From assembly GCA_027334785.1 (NCBI GenBank), contig DAHWQF010000006.1:1-21480 (forward strand): a stretch of 21,480 nucleotides of DNA, written 5' to 3'. This document shows, piece by piece, positions 6,763-14,883 of this stretch. The notes below the pieces were generated by a model, which was not told the DNA's origin, made no database searches, and saw nothing but the letters and a program-made list of their open reading frames with translations. The number at the start of each line of letters is the position of its first letter. The first letter of the stretch is position 1. The translations under genes were made by a program, and so were the position numbers. The DNA comes from Acidimicrobiaceae bacterium. GTDB lineage: Bacteria; Actinomycetota; Acidimicrobiia; Acidimicrobiales; Palsa-688.

Positions 6763-6796
6763 GCAGGCACGGAGCACCACCTCGCTCCGTGCCTGC
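6763..6796 (-). terminator. Perfect 13-bp hairpin ending the sugar-transport operon
   Basis: GCAGGCACGGAGC (6763-6775) and GCTCCGTGCCTGC (6784-6796) are exact reverse complements with an 8-nt loop. It lies 9 bases beyond the stop of the solute-binding protein gene and between two convergent units, so it could act in both directions. There is no T-tract on either side. Confidence 0.65.
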
Positions 6797-6805
6797 CAGG
6801 CATTC

Positions 6806-8074
6806 CTAGCTCTTCAGGATGGTGTTGATCTGGCTCTGTGCAGTCTTCAGCGCGGCCTGCACGGACTGCGAACCCGAAAGTGCGGCCTGTATAGCTGTCC
6901 ACACGGCCTGAGAGATCTTGGGGTACTTCACGCCCAAGCCGAGAGTACGTGGACGGGCATACAGGGTCTGGTCGATATAGACCTTCCACTCAGGGCCTAC
7001 CTGCTTGAGGTAGGTCTTCGCCACGGCGATCTTACCTGGCAAGTAGCCAAAGGCCTTCGCGAGCTTCAACTCCTGAGCGGGCGTCTGCATGCCCTTGATG
7101 TACTCGAAGGCCAACTGCTGCGCTGCACTGCCAGCACTGTTGCTGATCATCCAGTCCTCCCCACCCAACGGCACGACTACGTGTTGGCCGGGCACACGGA
7201 CCGGGACAGGGACGATCCCGAACTGCTTACCATAGTACATATGGTTCAAGTTGAGCGTCGGGAAGTTCCAGGGGCCATTCACCATCATAGCGGCCTTGCC
7301 GGCGATGAACTGGCTCGACGCGGCCGGAGTTTGGCTCCAGTTGAGGCAGGCCTTGGAAGCCGAACCGTCGGTTACGAGCTGCTTCCAGAGGCTCAGTGCC
7401 TGTACTCCTGGCGCAGAGGCGACGTTGGCGAACGTGCCCTTGCCCCCGTTGCTCCAGAAGAACGGCTCCCATTGCCAAGTGGTGTCTTCTGCGGCCTCAC
7501 AGGTCAACGCAATCCCGTAACGTTTCGGCGTTGTTAGGGCCTTGGCAGCGCTCACCAACTGAGCCCAGGTTTTCGGAGGGTTCACGTGCGCGGCCTTGAG
7601 CATCGCGATGTTGTAGATCAGCGCGATCGAGTTGGCGCCGGCCACTGGGAGGCTGTAGTACTTGCCATTGGACAGCCCTTCATTGATCACGGCCGGGTAA
7701 TACCCCTTGGTGCTAAAGCCTTTCATACCGCTCATAGGCACCACCTGACCTGTCGAGATCATGGTTGACACGAACGGGTTGTCGACGGCCAGCAGGTTGG
7801 GCAGGTCGTGGCCGGTAGCTTGGGTCAGGAGTTTCGTGTCCAAATTCGCAAAGGGCACATATTGTCTTTTTACGGTCACACCGGGGTGCGCAGCTTCAAA
7901 CTGCTTCGTGTATGAGGCTAACCCGCTCAGCTGACCAGGGGTGTTGAAGTAGTCCTCCTCTGTCAGCGTTATCTTGGTCGCGGCGAAAGCGTTCACTTGC
8001 GATAACCCGGTCACGGCAATCGTTGCGGCTGCCAGGGCTGCGAGCCCTCGCCGGCTTCTCGTCAATATTTTCAA
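6806..8074 (-). CDS. Sugar ABC transporter solute-binding protein (family 1)
   Basis: A 422-residue extracytoplasmic binding protein of the maltose/oligosaccharide type. A signal peptide (RSRRG, then a hydrophobic stretch) ends with AFA-A at about 31/32. The mature part starts ITLTEEDYFNTPG and shows family hallmarks: KQFEAAHPGVTVKRQYVPF, NLLAVDNPFVSTM, KAAMMVNGPWNFP, and the late GGEDWMISN and EYIKGMQTPAQ segments. The start is TTG at 8074, supported by AAAGGAGAG 8 bases upstream. Unlike most such proteins in monoderm bacteria, it has no lipobox Cys, so its retention at the cell surface is unexplained. It is the last gene of the GH127-permease-permease operon and binds an unidentified sugar, probably an arabinose-containing oligosaccharide from the context. 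It ends before a strong hairpin. Confidence 0.93.
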   Translation of the reverse strand: MKILTRSRRGLAALAAATIAVTGLSQVNAFAATKITLTEEDYFNTPGQLSGLASYTKQFEAAHPGVTVKRQYVPFANLDTKLLTQATGHDLPNLLAVDNPFVSTMISTGQVVPMSGMKGFSTKGYYPAVINEGLSNGKYYSLPVAGANSIALIYNIAMLKAAHVNPPKTWAQLVSAAKALTTPKRYGIALTCEAAEDTTWQWEPFFWSNGGKGTFANVASAPGVQALSLWKQLVTDGSASKACLNWSQTPAASSQFIAGKAAMMVNGPWNFPTLNLNHMYYGKQFGIVPVPVRVPGQHVVVPLGGEDWMISNSAGSAAQQLAFEYIKGMQTPAQELKLAKAFGYLPGKIAVAKTYLKQVGPEWKVYIDQTLYARPRTLGLGVKYPKISQAVWTAIQAALSGSQSVQAALKTAQSQINTILKS

Positions 8075-8252
8075 GGCGTATCTCTCCTTTTGTGGGTATT
8101 AGCGGACCAACGAATTTAGCCAAGCGCTGCGAGGCAACAGCGGTCATCTTGCCGTCTCCAGTTCATCTATCACCCCCCTCGGTCTCTCGGGTCGTGGGAT
8201 TGCATGCGTCTTACTGGCACCACCACTTGGAGGAGCGGTACCGGTCCCATGG
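8075..8252 (-). promoter_or_regulatory. 178-base spacer before the binding-protein gene, possible internal promoter
   Basis: The gap between the second permease and the binding-protein gene is long for an operon. On the leftward strand TTGGCT (8118-8123) and TAATAC (8096-8101) are separated by 16 bases, a weak promoter-like pair whose transcript would start just before the ribosome-binding site. A separate promoter would fit the greater amounts of binding protein such systems need, but both boxes match the consensus poorly. Confidence 0.25.
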
Positions 8253-9086
8253 CTAACCCACCACCGAACCCGCCGTGAGGCCGGATGCAATATATCGCTG
8301 AGCTGCCACCAGCATCACCCCGGCGGGCACCATAGCAAACACTCCTGAGGCCATCACGGCGCCCCAGTCTGTCGAATAGTTCCCGAGGTAGGTGTAGATT
8401 CCCAATGTGATCGGCTCTATGCCTGAGCCGCTCAGTATGGTCAAAGCGAATATAAAGTCTCCCCAACCGCTCAAGAAAGCGAAGACGGCGACGGTTATGA
8501 CTGCTGACCGTGCCAGCGGGACCACTATTCGGTGGAACGTCTGCCACTCGGAGGCACCGTCGACTCTCGCCGCTTGCATGACTTCGTTGGGCAGGCTGAA
8601 GAAGAACGCCCGTAGCACGAGGATGGCAAAGGGGATGGCGTAAGTCCCGTCGGCGATAATGAGCCCCGGGTAGGAGTTTACCAAGTGAGTCCAATGGAAG
8701 ACTATGAACAACGAGGTCGCCAGGACAATGGATGGGACTATCTGGCATACGAGGAGCGAGCTGACCAGGATGACGGTGACCCGCAGCCGGTACTTCGCGA
8801 GCGCGTAGGCCGCTGGGGCGGCCACGATCAGGGCCAGCACGGCCGTCCCGACGCCGACGATGAGGCTTGTCAGCACATGGCCTGATTGTGCCTGAATGAC
8901 GGTCCGGTAGTTATCCAGTGTCGCACCGTGCGGTAACCAATAGTACGTGCCACTGAAGAGGGTCTGGGTCGACTCGAACGAGCCGACGATAACCGCGTAC
9001 ACAGGGAACAGCACGATGACGAGGGCAGCTGCTGTAGCGAGCGTGCAGAGCCACCGCAGAGTCTTCGACCTCTGCAAGTGGGTCAT
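8253..9086 (-). CDS. Sugar ABC transporter permease, MalG-like
   Basis: A 277-residue inner permease subunit of the carbohydrate uptake family CUT1. It has about six membrane helices, the first at about 13-35, then a periplasmic loop with LPHGATLDNYRTVI. The EAA loop that contacts the ATPase is NEVMQAARVDGASEWQTF (about 167-184), followed by RIVVPL. ATG at 9086 is chosen: it overlaps the stop of the upstream permease gene as ATGA, the typical coupling of malF/malG-type pairs, and places the first helix at a normal distance. The in-frame extension upstream to 9233 would lie wholly within the other permease gene. It works with the MalF-like subunit and the binding protein. The ATPase is not encoded here. 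Confidence 0.94.
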   Translation of the reverse strand: MTHLQRSKTLRWLCTLATAAALVIVLFPVYAVIVGSFESTQTLFSGTYYWLPHGATLDNYRTVIQAQSGHVLTSLIVGVGTAVLALIVAAPAAYALAKYRLRVTVILVSSLLVCQIVPSIVLATSLFIVFHWTHLVNSYPGLIIADGTYAIPFAILVLRAFFFSLPNEVMQAARVDGASEWQTFHRIVVPLARSAVITVAVFAFLSGWGDFIFALTILSGSGIEPITLGIYTYLGNYSTDWGAVMASGVFAMVPAGVMLVAAQRYIASGLTAGSVVG

Positions 9087-10102
9087 CTTGCCGCCCCAGA
9101 ACTGCGCCTCAACGAGTCCCGACTCAGCAACAGGTACAGCGGCGCGCAGATCACCGCCAGCAACAACAGCACGTTGTTGAGCGCCGCGCCTTGGCCGAAG
9201 GAGAACTGCTGGAACGAAAGGTTGTACGACCACGTCGTTATGAGCTGGGTCGCGTTAGCCGGGCCACCTCCAGTAAGGGCGATGACAAGGTCGAACACTT
9301 TCACGGTAAACACAAACCCGAGGAGAAACGTGACCTCGATGACCGGCAGGATGATCGGCACTATGACAAGGCGGAGCCTCTGCCAAGGGCCAGCCCCGTC
9401 CATGAGGGCCGCTTCTTTGACCTCCACCGGCACGTCCTGGAGCGCGCTGTAGAGCAGGAGGGTGAAAAAGGGTACACCGAGCCAGATGTTGGCGATGAGG
9501 AGTGTCCACAGGGCCAGGTGCGGGTTGTCCAGCCAGTCGATGGGGTGACGAGCCAGGCCGACGTCCACTAGCAGTTGATTGACGGCACCACCTTCGAGTT
9601 GGAACAAGAACTTGAAGATGACGCCGGTCACGAAGAGCGGGATAAGCCAGGGGATGATGACGAGCGAGCGCCCCAGCGTCCTTCCCGGGAACCTGACGGT
9701 GAACAGCAAGGCCAGCGCGAAGCCGATTACGAACTGGCCGAAGAGAGAACCCGCAGTAAACTCGAAAGTGTGGACGATTGCGGCCGTGCTTGTAGGGTCA
9801 TTCAATATGAAACGATAATTAGCGAGCCCGGCGAACGGGGCGGTAAAGTCGCCGATCGTCGCGGGCGAGGTCTCCTCGAAGCTCAACATTACGTTGTAGA
9901 CAATGGGCAGGGCAAATGCGAAAAGTATGTACGCGATCGCGGGGGTCAGGAACAGCCAGCCCGCGATTTGCCTCCGGCGCCAGGCTGTGAGGTGCACAGC
10001 CCGGTGTGTACTTGCACGACCGTCGCCTCGAGGTCTTTGTCCCGCGGTTGCAGCAATAGCTGCTGGAGCGGCTGCTCCCGCGTTCATATCGGCCTGAGCC
10101 AA
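9083..10102 (-). CDS. Sugar ABC transporter permease, MalF-like
   Basis: A 339-residue permease subunit of the CUT1 sugar family. A cytoplasmic N-terminus of about 42 Ala- and Arg-rich residues precedes the first membrane helix (about 45-68). Further helices lie at about 115-135, 147-166, 197-219, 245-265 and near the C-terminus. The EAA loop reads EVKEAALMDGAGPWQRL (about 226-242), followed by RLVIVPIILP. TTG at 10102 is taken as start because AGGGAGGGG lies about 5-7 bases upstream; ATG at 10087 is a possible later start. It follows the GH127 gene by 139 bases, and its stop overlaps the start of the MalG-like gene by 4 bases. The sugar is inferred from the neighbouring arabinofuranosidase. 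Confidence 0.94.
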   Translation of the reverse strand: MAQADMNAGAAAPAAIAATAGQRPRGDGRASTHRAVHLTAWRRRQIAGWLFLTPAIAYILFAFALPIVYNVMLSFEETSPATIGDFTAPFAGLANYRFILNDPTSTAAIVHTFEFTAGSLFGQFVIGFALALLFTVRFPGRTLGRSLVIIPWLIPLFVTGVIFKFLFQLEGGAVNQLLVDVGLARHPIDWLDNPHLALWTLLIANIWLGVPFFTLLLYSALQDVPVEVKEAALMDGAGPWQRLRLVIVPIILPVIEVTFLLGFVFTVKVFDLVIALTGGGPANATQLITTWSYNLSFQQFSFGQGAALNNVLLLLAVICAPLYLLLSRDSLRRSSGAAR

Positions 10103-10241
10103 GTTGGCCCCTCCCTTGCGCGGATGCCCATGTCGCGGCCTATCTCTTTCGCCCAGCTACCTACTTTCGGCGGAATAGGGCCTGCAAGGCGGCCCCCTGC
10201 CTCAGGTAGACCGAGCCTCCACTCGCCCTGGTGCGCGCCCT

Positions 10242-12278
10242 TCACTTTGAGCCGCCCTGCCGAGCAGCCGGCAACCAGACCCGCATTGCGGTCATAGCAC
10301 GGTTCCCTCGCGCAAAATACGGCACGAGGGTCAAAGCCTGCGGTTCGCTGCTCGGCGGGTTCTTGCCTGCGCTTTCGTAGAGTTCACGGGAAGAACCGTC
10401 GACGCGTGCTCCCTGGGCGATGAGCGCCACCTTTACGTAGCCCTCAAGGCCGGAGGGCACCTCCCCGGTGGGCTCGAGCGGCCGGGCATGGTCCAGGGCG
10501 ACGTCCTCTATGGTCGTACCTTCCTCCACGTCTTCCGCCTCGAGACAGTAGACCAAGGGGCCTCGCTGGACCGCGATGCAGTCGCGTTCTGCGTCAACCC
10601 TCCAGTGCGGCCTCAGTACCCTGACCGGCATGGGCTCGGATACCTGCACGCGGTCGCCCGGTTGCCAGCGCCTGGTCATTTTCAAGTAGGAGCCATCCCA
10701 CGAGGGGTTGACAGGCTGGCCGTTGAGGGTCAGCCCTATGTCTTGTTTCTCTGCCCGCTCGGGAACCCGAAAGGACAACTCCCAGCTCCCCGCGGCGCTG
10801 CAGCGCGTCACTTCTATTTCCGTTGTCCCCTCCCAGGGATGGCCGGTCCGGACAGTGAGCTCCACCGCTCCTCCTGGGACCTCTGTGGACACGCTGCCGC
10901 CGAAGGGCATGTGCACCTGGAGCCCTAAGGCGTCGCGAGTCACCAAGTAAGCCTGGATGCTAGCCAACAGGCGCGCCAGGTTTGGCGGGCAGCAGGCACA
11001 CTGGTACCACGGCAGGCGATGGCGGGGCGAGTCCTCGTCGGCGCTGTCGTGGTCGGTCCTCAAGTGCAGGGTGTTGGAGTAGAAAAACTCCGTCCCCTGC
11101 TGGGAGACACTTCCGGCGATCGTGTTCCAGAGCACATGCTCCATTGCATCGGCATAACGGGCCCGGCCGGTGGCCAGCAGGAGCCGCCAGTTCCACTGGA
11201 AGCTCGCGATCGCAGCACACGTCTCGGCGTAAGCGCGATCACTCGGCAGTTCGTACGCGTCGCCGATCGACTCGTCGCGGTGCCGGGAGCCATGTGCGCC
11301 GGTAACGTAGGTCTTCGCTCTGAAGAGGTCCTCCCAGATAGCCTCGGACGCGCTCAGCAGTTCCTCGTCTCTGGTCTCGGTCGCCACGTCCACGGCGCCC
11401 GCTTGTAAGTAAAGCTCGCGCACGGCGTGACCCGTGGCCGACAACCGCTTGCGTACGGGTGCATGGTGCAAGAAATACGACAAGGGGAAGCGACGGTCAC
11501 CGAGCAGGCCAGACGCCGGCAGTTCGACATCCGGCCTACCGCGGAGGTCCACTTGACGCTGAGCCAACCGGAGCGCGGCCGCATCGCTGGTCAGGCGGTA
11601 CCACTCGACGAGCGCCGTCTCGATCAATGGGTGGCCACATACACCCACGAGCCGCCCATCGCCGTCGTCGGCGGAAAACGTCTGGAGCAAGTGCTCGACG
11701 ACCCTGCTGGCCACGGCGACCAGACGGTGCCCGCGACCTGAGCGCTGCGCGGCCACGGCAGCCTGCAATAAGTGGCCTGAGCAGTAGAGTTCGTGGCCCC
11801 AGCGCAAGTCCTTCCAGGCCAGGTCGGGGTGCTGGCCCTGGACCCACGAATTGAGGTAGCCATCCGCGCGTTGAGCGCGCTCCATCAGGCCGGTCACCTC
11901 GGCCACAAAGTCGGCTACCTGAGTGCTGGCCCCTCTAACACTGTCCCAAGCCGCGGCTTCCAACACCTTGTAAATGTCGGAATCCGAAAAATGCATCCCC
12001 TCGTGAGGCGCTTCGCCGCTTCGGCCGTCGGCAACACGTGCCAGGTTGCGTACGGCTCCTGAAGCCACAACTTGCTCGACGCAATGAGGAAGCGTCTTGG
12101 TGCTGTTGCGTCGCTGCCAGAAGCCAAATGCCGAGCCCTCCGCCAGAACCACCTCTCCCAGGCCGAGCGGCCAAAAGCGCCCGAGGGCTACGCTCGTCGG
12201 GGAGACCGGGCCGCCCCCGACGGCTGGGGCAGAGGCCTCCGCTGGGCCCTCTGACGTCGAGTCGCTGCCTTGATCCAT
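10242..12278 (-). CDS. GH127 beta-L-arabinofuranosidase (DUF1680 family)
   Basis: A 678-residue glycoside hydrolase of family 127, which removes beta-L-arabinofuranose from arabinosides with a Zn-bound Cys nucleophile. The catalytic centre is complete by analogy with HypBA1. Glu336 lies in HRDESIGDAYELP (acid/base). Glu352 and Cys354 lie in YAETCAAIA, exactly 16 and 18 residues later as in HypBA1. Cys429 and Cys430 lie in WYQCACCPPNLARLLAS. An (alpha/alpha)6 barrel precedes this, and beta-sandwich domains follow (about 455-678). No signal peptide is present, so it should act in the cytoplasm on imported oligosaccharides. Start ATG 12278 has AAGGAGG 8 bases upstream. It is the first gene of the leftward transport operon, divergent from a LacI regulator. 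Family 146 or another DUF1680 relative with different linkage preference remains possible. Confidence 0.92.
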   Translation of the reverse strand: MDQGSDSTSEGPAEASAPAVGGGPVSPTSVALGRFWPLGLGEVVLAEGSAFGFWQRRNSTKTLPHCVEQVVASGAVRNLARVADGRSGEAPHEGMHFSDSDIYKVLEAAAWDSVRGASTQVADFVAEVTGLMERAQRADGYLNSWVQGQHPDLAWKDLRWGHELYCSGHLLQAAVAAQRSGRGHRLVAVASRVVEHLLQTFSADDGDGRLVGVCGHPLIETALVEWYRLTSDAAALRLAQRQVDLRGRPDVELPASGLLGDRRFPLSYFLHHAPVRKRLSATGHAVRELYLQAGAVDVATETRDEELLSASEAIWEDLFRAKTYVTGAHGSRHRDESIGDAYELPSDRAYAETCAAIASFQWNWRLLLATGRARYADAMEHVLWNTIAGSVSQQGTEFFYSNTLHLRTDHDSADEDSPRHRLPWYQCACCPPNLARLLASIQAYLVTRDALGLQVHMPFGGSVSTEVPGGAVELTVRTGHPWEGTTEIEVTRCSAAGSWELSFRVPERAEKQDIGLTLNGQPVNPSWDGSYLKMTRRWQPGDRVQVSEPMPVRVLRPHWRVDAERDCIAVQRGPLVYCLEAEDVEEGTTIEDVALDHARPLEPTGEVPSGLEGYVKVALIAQGARVDGSSRELYESAGKNPPSSEPQALTLVPYFARGNRAMTAMRVWLPAARQGGSK

Positions 12279-12581
12279 GGGCTCGGCCTCCTTGGTCGAG
12301 TGAACAAGTCGGAAACATCTCTTCGCAGATGGGTCGGCCCCCTGGCCACTGCATTGAGGAAACGCTACCCCAGGTAGAACGCGAAGTCAAGGCGCGGTCT
12401 CGAATGAGCGCGAGGTTTGAGAGGAAGGGAGGCCTAAGACTGGCCGGGGACTGGCCGCGACCTGGCGAGGTCAGGCTCTTAACCGGGCTCCCATAGCCGC
12501 GGCAGCGCTTCCTCACCGGAGACTGCCAAGGAACAGCGCGGCGACAGCGCCGGGTCTCGCGGTGGGACCTATGCTTGGTTC
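12279..12581. other. Divergent spacer between GH127 operon and LacI gene
   Basis: This 303-base spacer contains no gene. Its left third holds the GH127 ribosome-binding site and the promoter/operator region at 12355-12390. A second GGAAAC half-site-like match lies at 12311-12316. The right end carries the proposed leaderless promoter of the LacI gene. The middle (about 12420-12560) shows nothing I can name. Confidence 0.5.
12355..12390 (-). promoter_or_regulatory. Promoter of the GH127/ABC operon with overlapping candidate LacI operator
   Basis: On the leftward strand TTGACT (12385-12390) and TAGCGT (12362-12367) are separated by 17 bases, giving a transcript start near 12355 and a 5' leader of about 77 bases. 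The -10 box lies within GGTAGCGTTTCC (12358-12369), an imperfect palindrome with a central CG as LacI-family operators have. It abuts the inverted repeat CTACC-CCA-GGTAG (12365-12377) in the spacer. A bound repressor here would block the polymerase. The adjacent divergent LacI gene is the obvious candidate regulator. Confidence 0.55.
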
Positions 12582-12582
12582 G
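12570..12582 (+). promoter_or_regulatory. Leaderless -10 box for the LacI gene
   Basis: TATGCT (12570-12575) fits TANNNT and lies 6 nt before the GTG start, so the transcript would begin at the start codon itself. No ribosome-binding site is present in this stretch, which agrees with a leaderless mRNA. No -35 match is evident. Confidence 0.42.
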
Positions 12583-13601
12583 TGCAAACGGGCCGGCCAC
12601 CGACGCTCACAGAGGTGGCCCGTCTGGCCGGCGTGTCCCTCACCACGGCGTCGAAGGCGGTCAACGGGAGGGACCGCATTTCCGAGGTTACCAGAAAGCG
12701 GGTCTTGCGGGCGGCGAGGGAGCTTTCTTACGCGCCGAACCTTGTCGCCAAGAGTTTGGTGAGCGGGCGGAGCAGCATAATTGGGGTCCTTTTGAGAGAC
12801 CCGTTGGTCCACCGGTTTGCCATGCCCATTGTCATTGGGGCGCAATCCGTGCTCGAGCAACGGGAGTTCTCAGCCATTATCGCCGATGCCCGGGGGTTCG
12901 TCGACCGCCTTGCCGACCTCGCTACCCCGCTCCGCCAACGCAACGTCGACGGCTTGCTGATCGTGGGCGATAACCAAGGCAAAACGCCTTCGATAACTGG
13001 GGCGATAAAAATCCCGTGCGTTTATGTCTATGGACCGACGACCCACAGGCGCGACGTCGTCCATCTCGTTGACGATTTCGCGGGCGCGGGGACCATCGTC
13101 AACCACTTGGTCGACCTCGGCCGGACCCGCATAGCCCATATCACGGGGCCCAAGTATGCCTCAGCGGTCCGACAGAGGGTCCTTGGCCTCACCCACGCCC
13201 TCGACGAGTACGGCCTGCACCTCATGGGCGACATCGCGTACGGACCGTGGTCGCAACGTTGGGCCCGCCAGGCGACCCGAGAGCTCCTCGCCGCCGCCCC
13301 TGAGCTCGACGCCATCGCCTGCGGATCAGACCAGCTCGCGGCCGCCGTGCTCGAGGCCGTCGTAGCAACCGGCCGCAAGGTCCCCGACGATGTGGCCATA
13401 ACAGGCTACGACAACTGGACGGTTTTCGCCCTGGAGACGGACCCCGCCCTGACGACCATCGATATGGAACTCGAACATCTGGGTGCTACGGCGGTGAGCG
13501 ACCTATTTGCGATGATAGACGGCGCTCGCGTAGGTGGTGGCACCCGCCATCACGAGGGGACCCTGGTGGTCAGGGGCTCGACTGATCCCGGCCCGGCGTA
13601 G
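12582..13601 (+). CDS. LacI-family transcriptional regulator
   Basis: A 339-residue regulator. The N-terminal LacI helix-turn-helix is LTEVARLAGVSLTTASKAVNG (about 9-29) in two stretches around the recognition helix, followed by ISEVTRKRVLRAARELSY and the hinge NLVAKSLVSGRSS (about 53-65). The rest is the periplasmic-binding-protein-like effector domain, with IIGVLLRDPLV, VDGLLIVGDN, GRTRIAHITGP, IACGSDQLAAAVLEA, VPDDVAITGYDN and TTIDMELEHLG. The start is GTG at 12582, with a proposed leaderless promoter. It diverges from the GH127/ABC operon and probably represses it, with release by an imported sugar or its breakdown product; this is inferred from position and family. The downstream ornithine cyclodeaminase-family gene converges on it. 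Confidence 0.94.
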   Translation: MQTGRPPTLTEVARLAGVSLTTASKAVNGRDRISEVTRKRVLRAARELSYAPNLVAKSLVSGRSSIIGVLLRDPLVHRFAMPIVIGAQSVLEQREFSAIIADARGFVDRLADLATPLRQRNVDGLLIVGDNQGKTPSITGAIKIPCVYVYGPTTHRRDVVHLVDDFAGAGTIVNHLVDLGRTRIAHITGPKYASAVRQRVLGLTHALDEYGLHLMGDIAYGPWSQRWARQATRELLAAAPELDAIACGSDQLAAAVLEAVVATGRKVPDDVAITGYDNWTVFALETDPALTTIDMELEHLGATAVSDLFAMIDGARVGGGTRHHEGTLVVRGSTDPGPA

Positions 13602-13712
13602 CCCTTCCAGGCATCCTGGCGCGCCTGGCCAAGCCCAAACGGGTACAGCTCCCGCCGAGCGTCGTCCTGGCGCGTTGCTGCTGTCCCTCCAAGAGAGCTC
13701 CATCCTTCGGAT

Positions 13713-14642
13713 TCAGATGGCAATACCGACGTCCAGCTGGCGCGCGCGCCGGACTACTACAGCTGCGGCGGCGACGTCTTCCACGGCGTGGCCGGTCGAC
13801 TTGAAGATCGTGACCTCTTCGTCACTGTTACGACCAGCCGCCCGCCCGGAGAAGACGGCGCCGATCTCGACCAGCGACGCCGGGTCACGCCCCTGCAGTT
13901 CAGTGGCACCAGCAGGCGGTGGCAGGATCGCGGCGCGGCTTTCCACGAACACACGAGAACGGTCCAGCACTTCGAGCGGCAGCTCCGGGCCCATTCCCAC
14001 CGAGCTGACGTGCATCCCCGGCGTGATCCACCCGTTCTCCAGCACTGCCTCCTGGGCATCGGTGCAACAGCACACGATGTCTGCCCCCTCGACCGCTTCC
14101 CGGACAGAGCCAACCGCCACTGCTCCCGGGTCTTTGCCGGCGAGGACTGCGGCTCTCGACTCATGTCGCGACGCGATGCGGACCTGGGCCGGGGCCAGCA
14201 GGTGGCGGAACGCCACCAGATGGGCTTCGCCCTGGGTACCCGCCCCGATGATGGCCACCGACGCGCTTTGGCAGGCGAGGGATCGCGCCGCGAGGGCGAC
14301 CGTCATGGCCGTTCGTATGGCGGTGATGTAGGTCCCGCCCATTACTGCGACGGGCGCGCCGGTCGCCTCGTCGAATACGGCCACGAGCGCCTGGTGCGCC
14401 GGCAGGCCCCGCTCCGGGTTGGCAGGGTAAATGCTGACGAGCTTGGCGGCAAGGCCGAGGTCGGGCACGTACCCGGGCATGGCGCCGAGCAACCCGGCCT
14501 GGCTGCGCGCCGCGATCCGGGGCGGGACCGACACCTTGTCATACGACAGCGAGATGAGCGCCGTCGTGAGCGACTCTGATAGCTCGTCCAGGGACAAAGC
14601 CCGGCGGACCGCCTCCTCACTCAGCACCAAAAGCTCAGCCAC
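13713..14642 (-). CDS. Ornithine cyclodeaminase/mu-crystallin family protein
   Basis: A 309-residue NAD(P)-dependent enzyme of the OCD/mu-crystallin family. Substrate-side motifs are PPRIA (Arg42), MPGY (55-58), AAKLVSIYP (Lys67) and YITAIRTAMTVALAARSL (Arg110). The Rossmann nucleotide site is VAIIGAGTQGEAH (129-141). The C-terminal motif is EVTIFKSTGHAVED. The family includes ornithine cyclodeaminase, alanine dehydrogenase, ketimine reductases and amino-acid synthases such as SbnB. The segment after SSVG reads MGPELPLEVLD rather than the GADxPGKxELD of true ornithine cyclodeaminases, so ornithine is doubtful as substrate. The GTG start at 14642 has no clear ribosome-binding site. It converges with the LacI gene and has a repeat-rich non-coding region upstream; no operon partner is visible. 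Confidence 0.9.
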   Translation of the reverse strand: MAELLVLSEEAVRRALSLDELSESLTTALISLSYDKVSVPPRIAARSQAGLLGAMPGYVPDLGLAAKLVSIYPANPERGLPAHQALVAVFDEATGAPVAVMGGTYITAIRTAMTVALAARSLACQSASVAIIGAGTQGEAHLVAFRHLLAPAQVRIASRHESRAAVLAGKDPGAVAVGSVREAVEGADIVCCCTDAQEAVLENGWITPGMHVSSVGMGPELPLEVLDRSRVFVESRAAILPPPAGATELQGRDPASLVEIGAVFSGRAAGRNSDEEVTIFKSTGHAVEDVAAAAVVVRRARQLDVGIAI

Positions 14643-14792
14643 CTACAGATCGTCGCAGATCCGAGCCCATCGCGACGGAGCCGGGGTTCAGTCGTCGCGT
14701 GCAGCTATTGACGCTCACGCCTTTGCCGAACGTCGCCCTATCGAGGCACCGCGTACCACGGGCTTTGCGCCCAGAACCCGCGGCGACGCACT

Positions 14793-14859
14793 TTCTCGGT
14801 GCACCGGCGCTTTGTTGGCACATTTGGCGTCGCTAGGCGGGCCCGGAGTGCACCGAGAA
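14793..14859. repeat. 12-bp inverted repeat
   Basis: TTCTCGGTGCAC (14793-14804) and GTGCACCGAGAA (14848-14859) are exact reverse complements separated by 43 bases. The left arm lies in a degenerate copy of the 22-bp repeat unit found downstream, so the right arm represents a copy in the opposite orientation. Confidence 0.7.
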
Positions 14860-14883
14860 GAGCGGACTGCACCCGGAACGCCG

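Noticed and set aside
9087..9233. N-terminal extension of the MalG-like permease
   Set aside because: The extension lies wholly within the MalF-like gene, and ATG 9086 shows the usual ATGA overlap.
9575..10297. A 240-codon rightward frame over the MalF-like gene
   Set aside because: It is antisense to a clear permease and has a charged, low-complexity composition.
13607..13619. CCAGG-CAT-CCTGG as a terminator between the LacI and cyclodeaminase-family genes
   Set aside because: The stem is only 5 bp with a 3-nt loop and no T-tract, which is too weak to report as a terminator.
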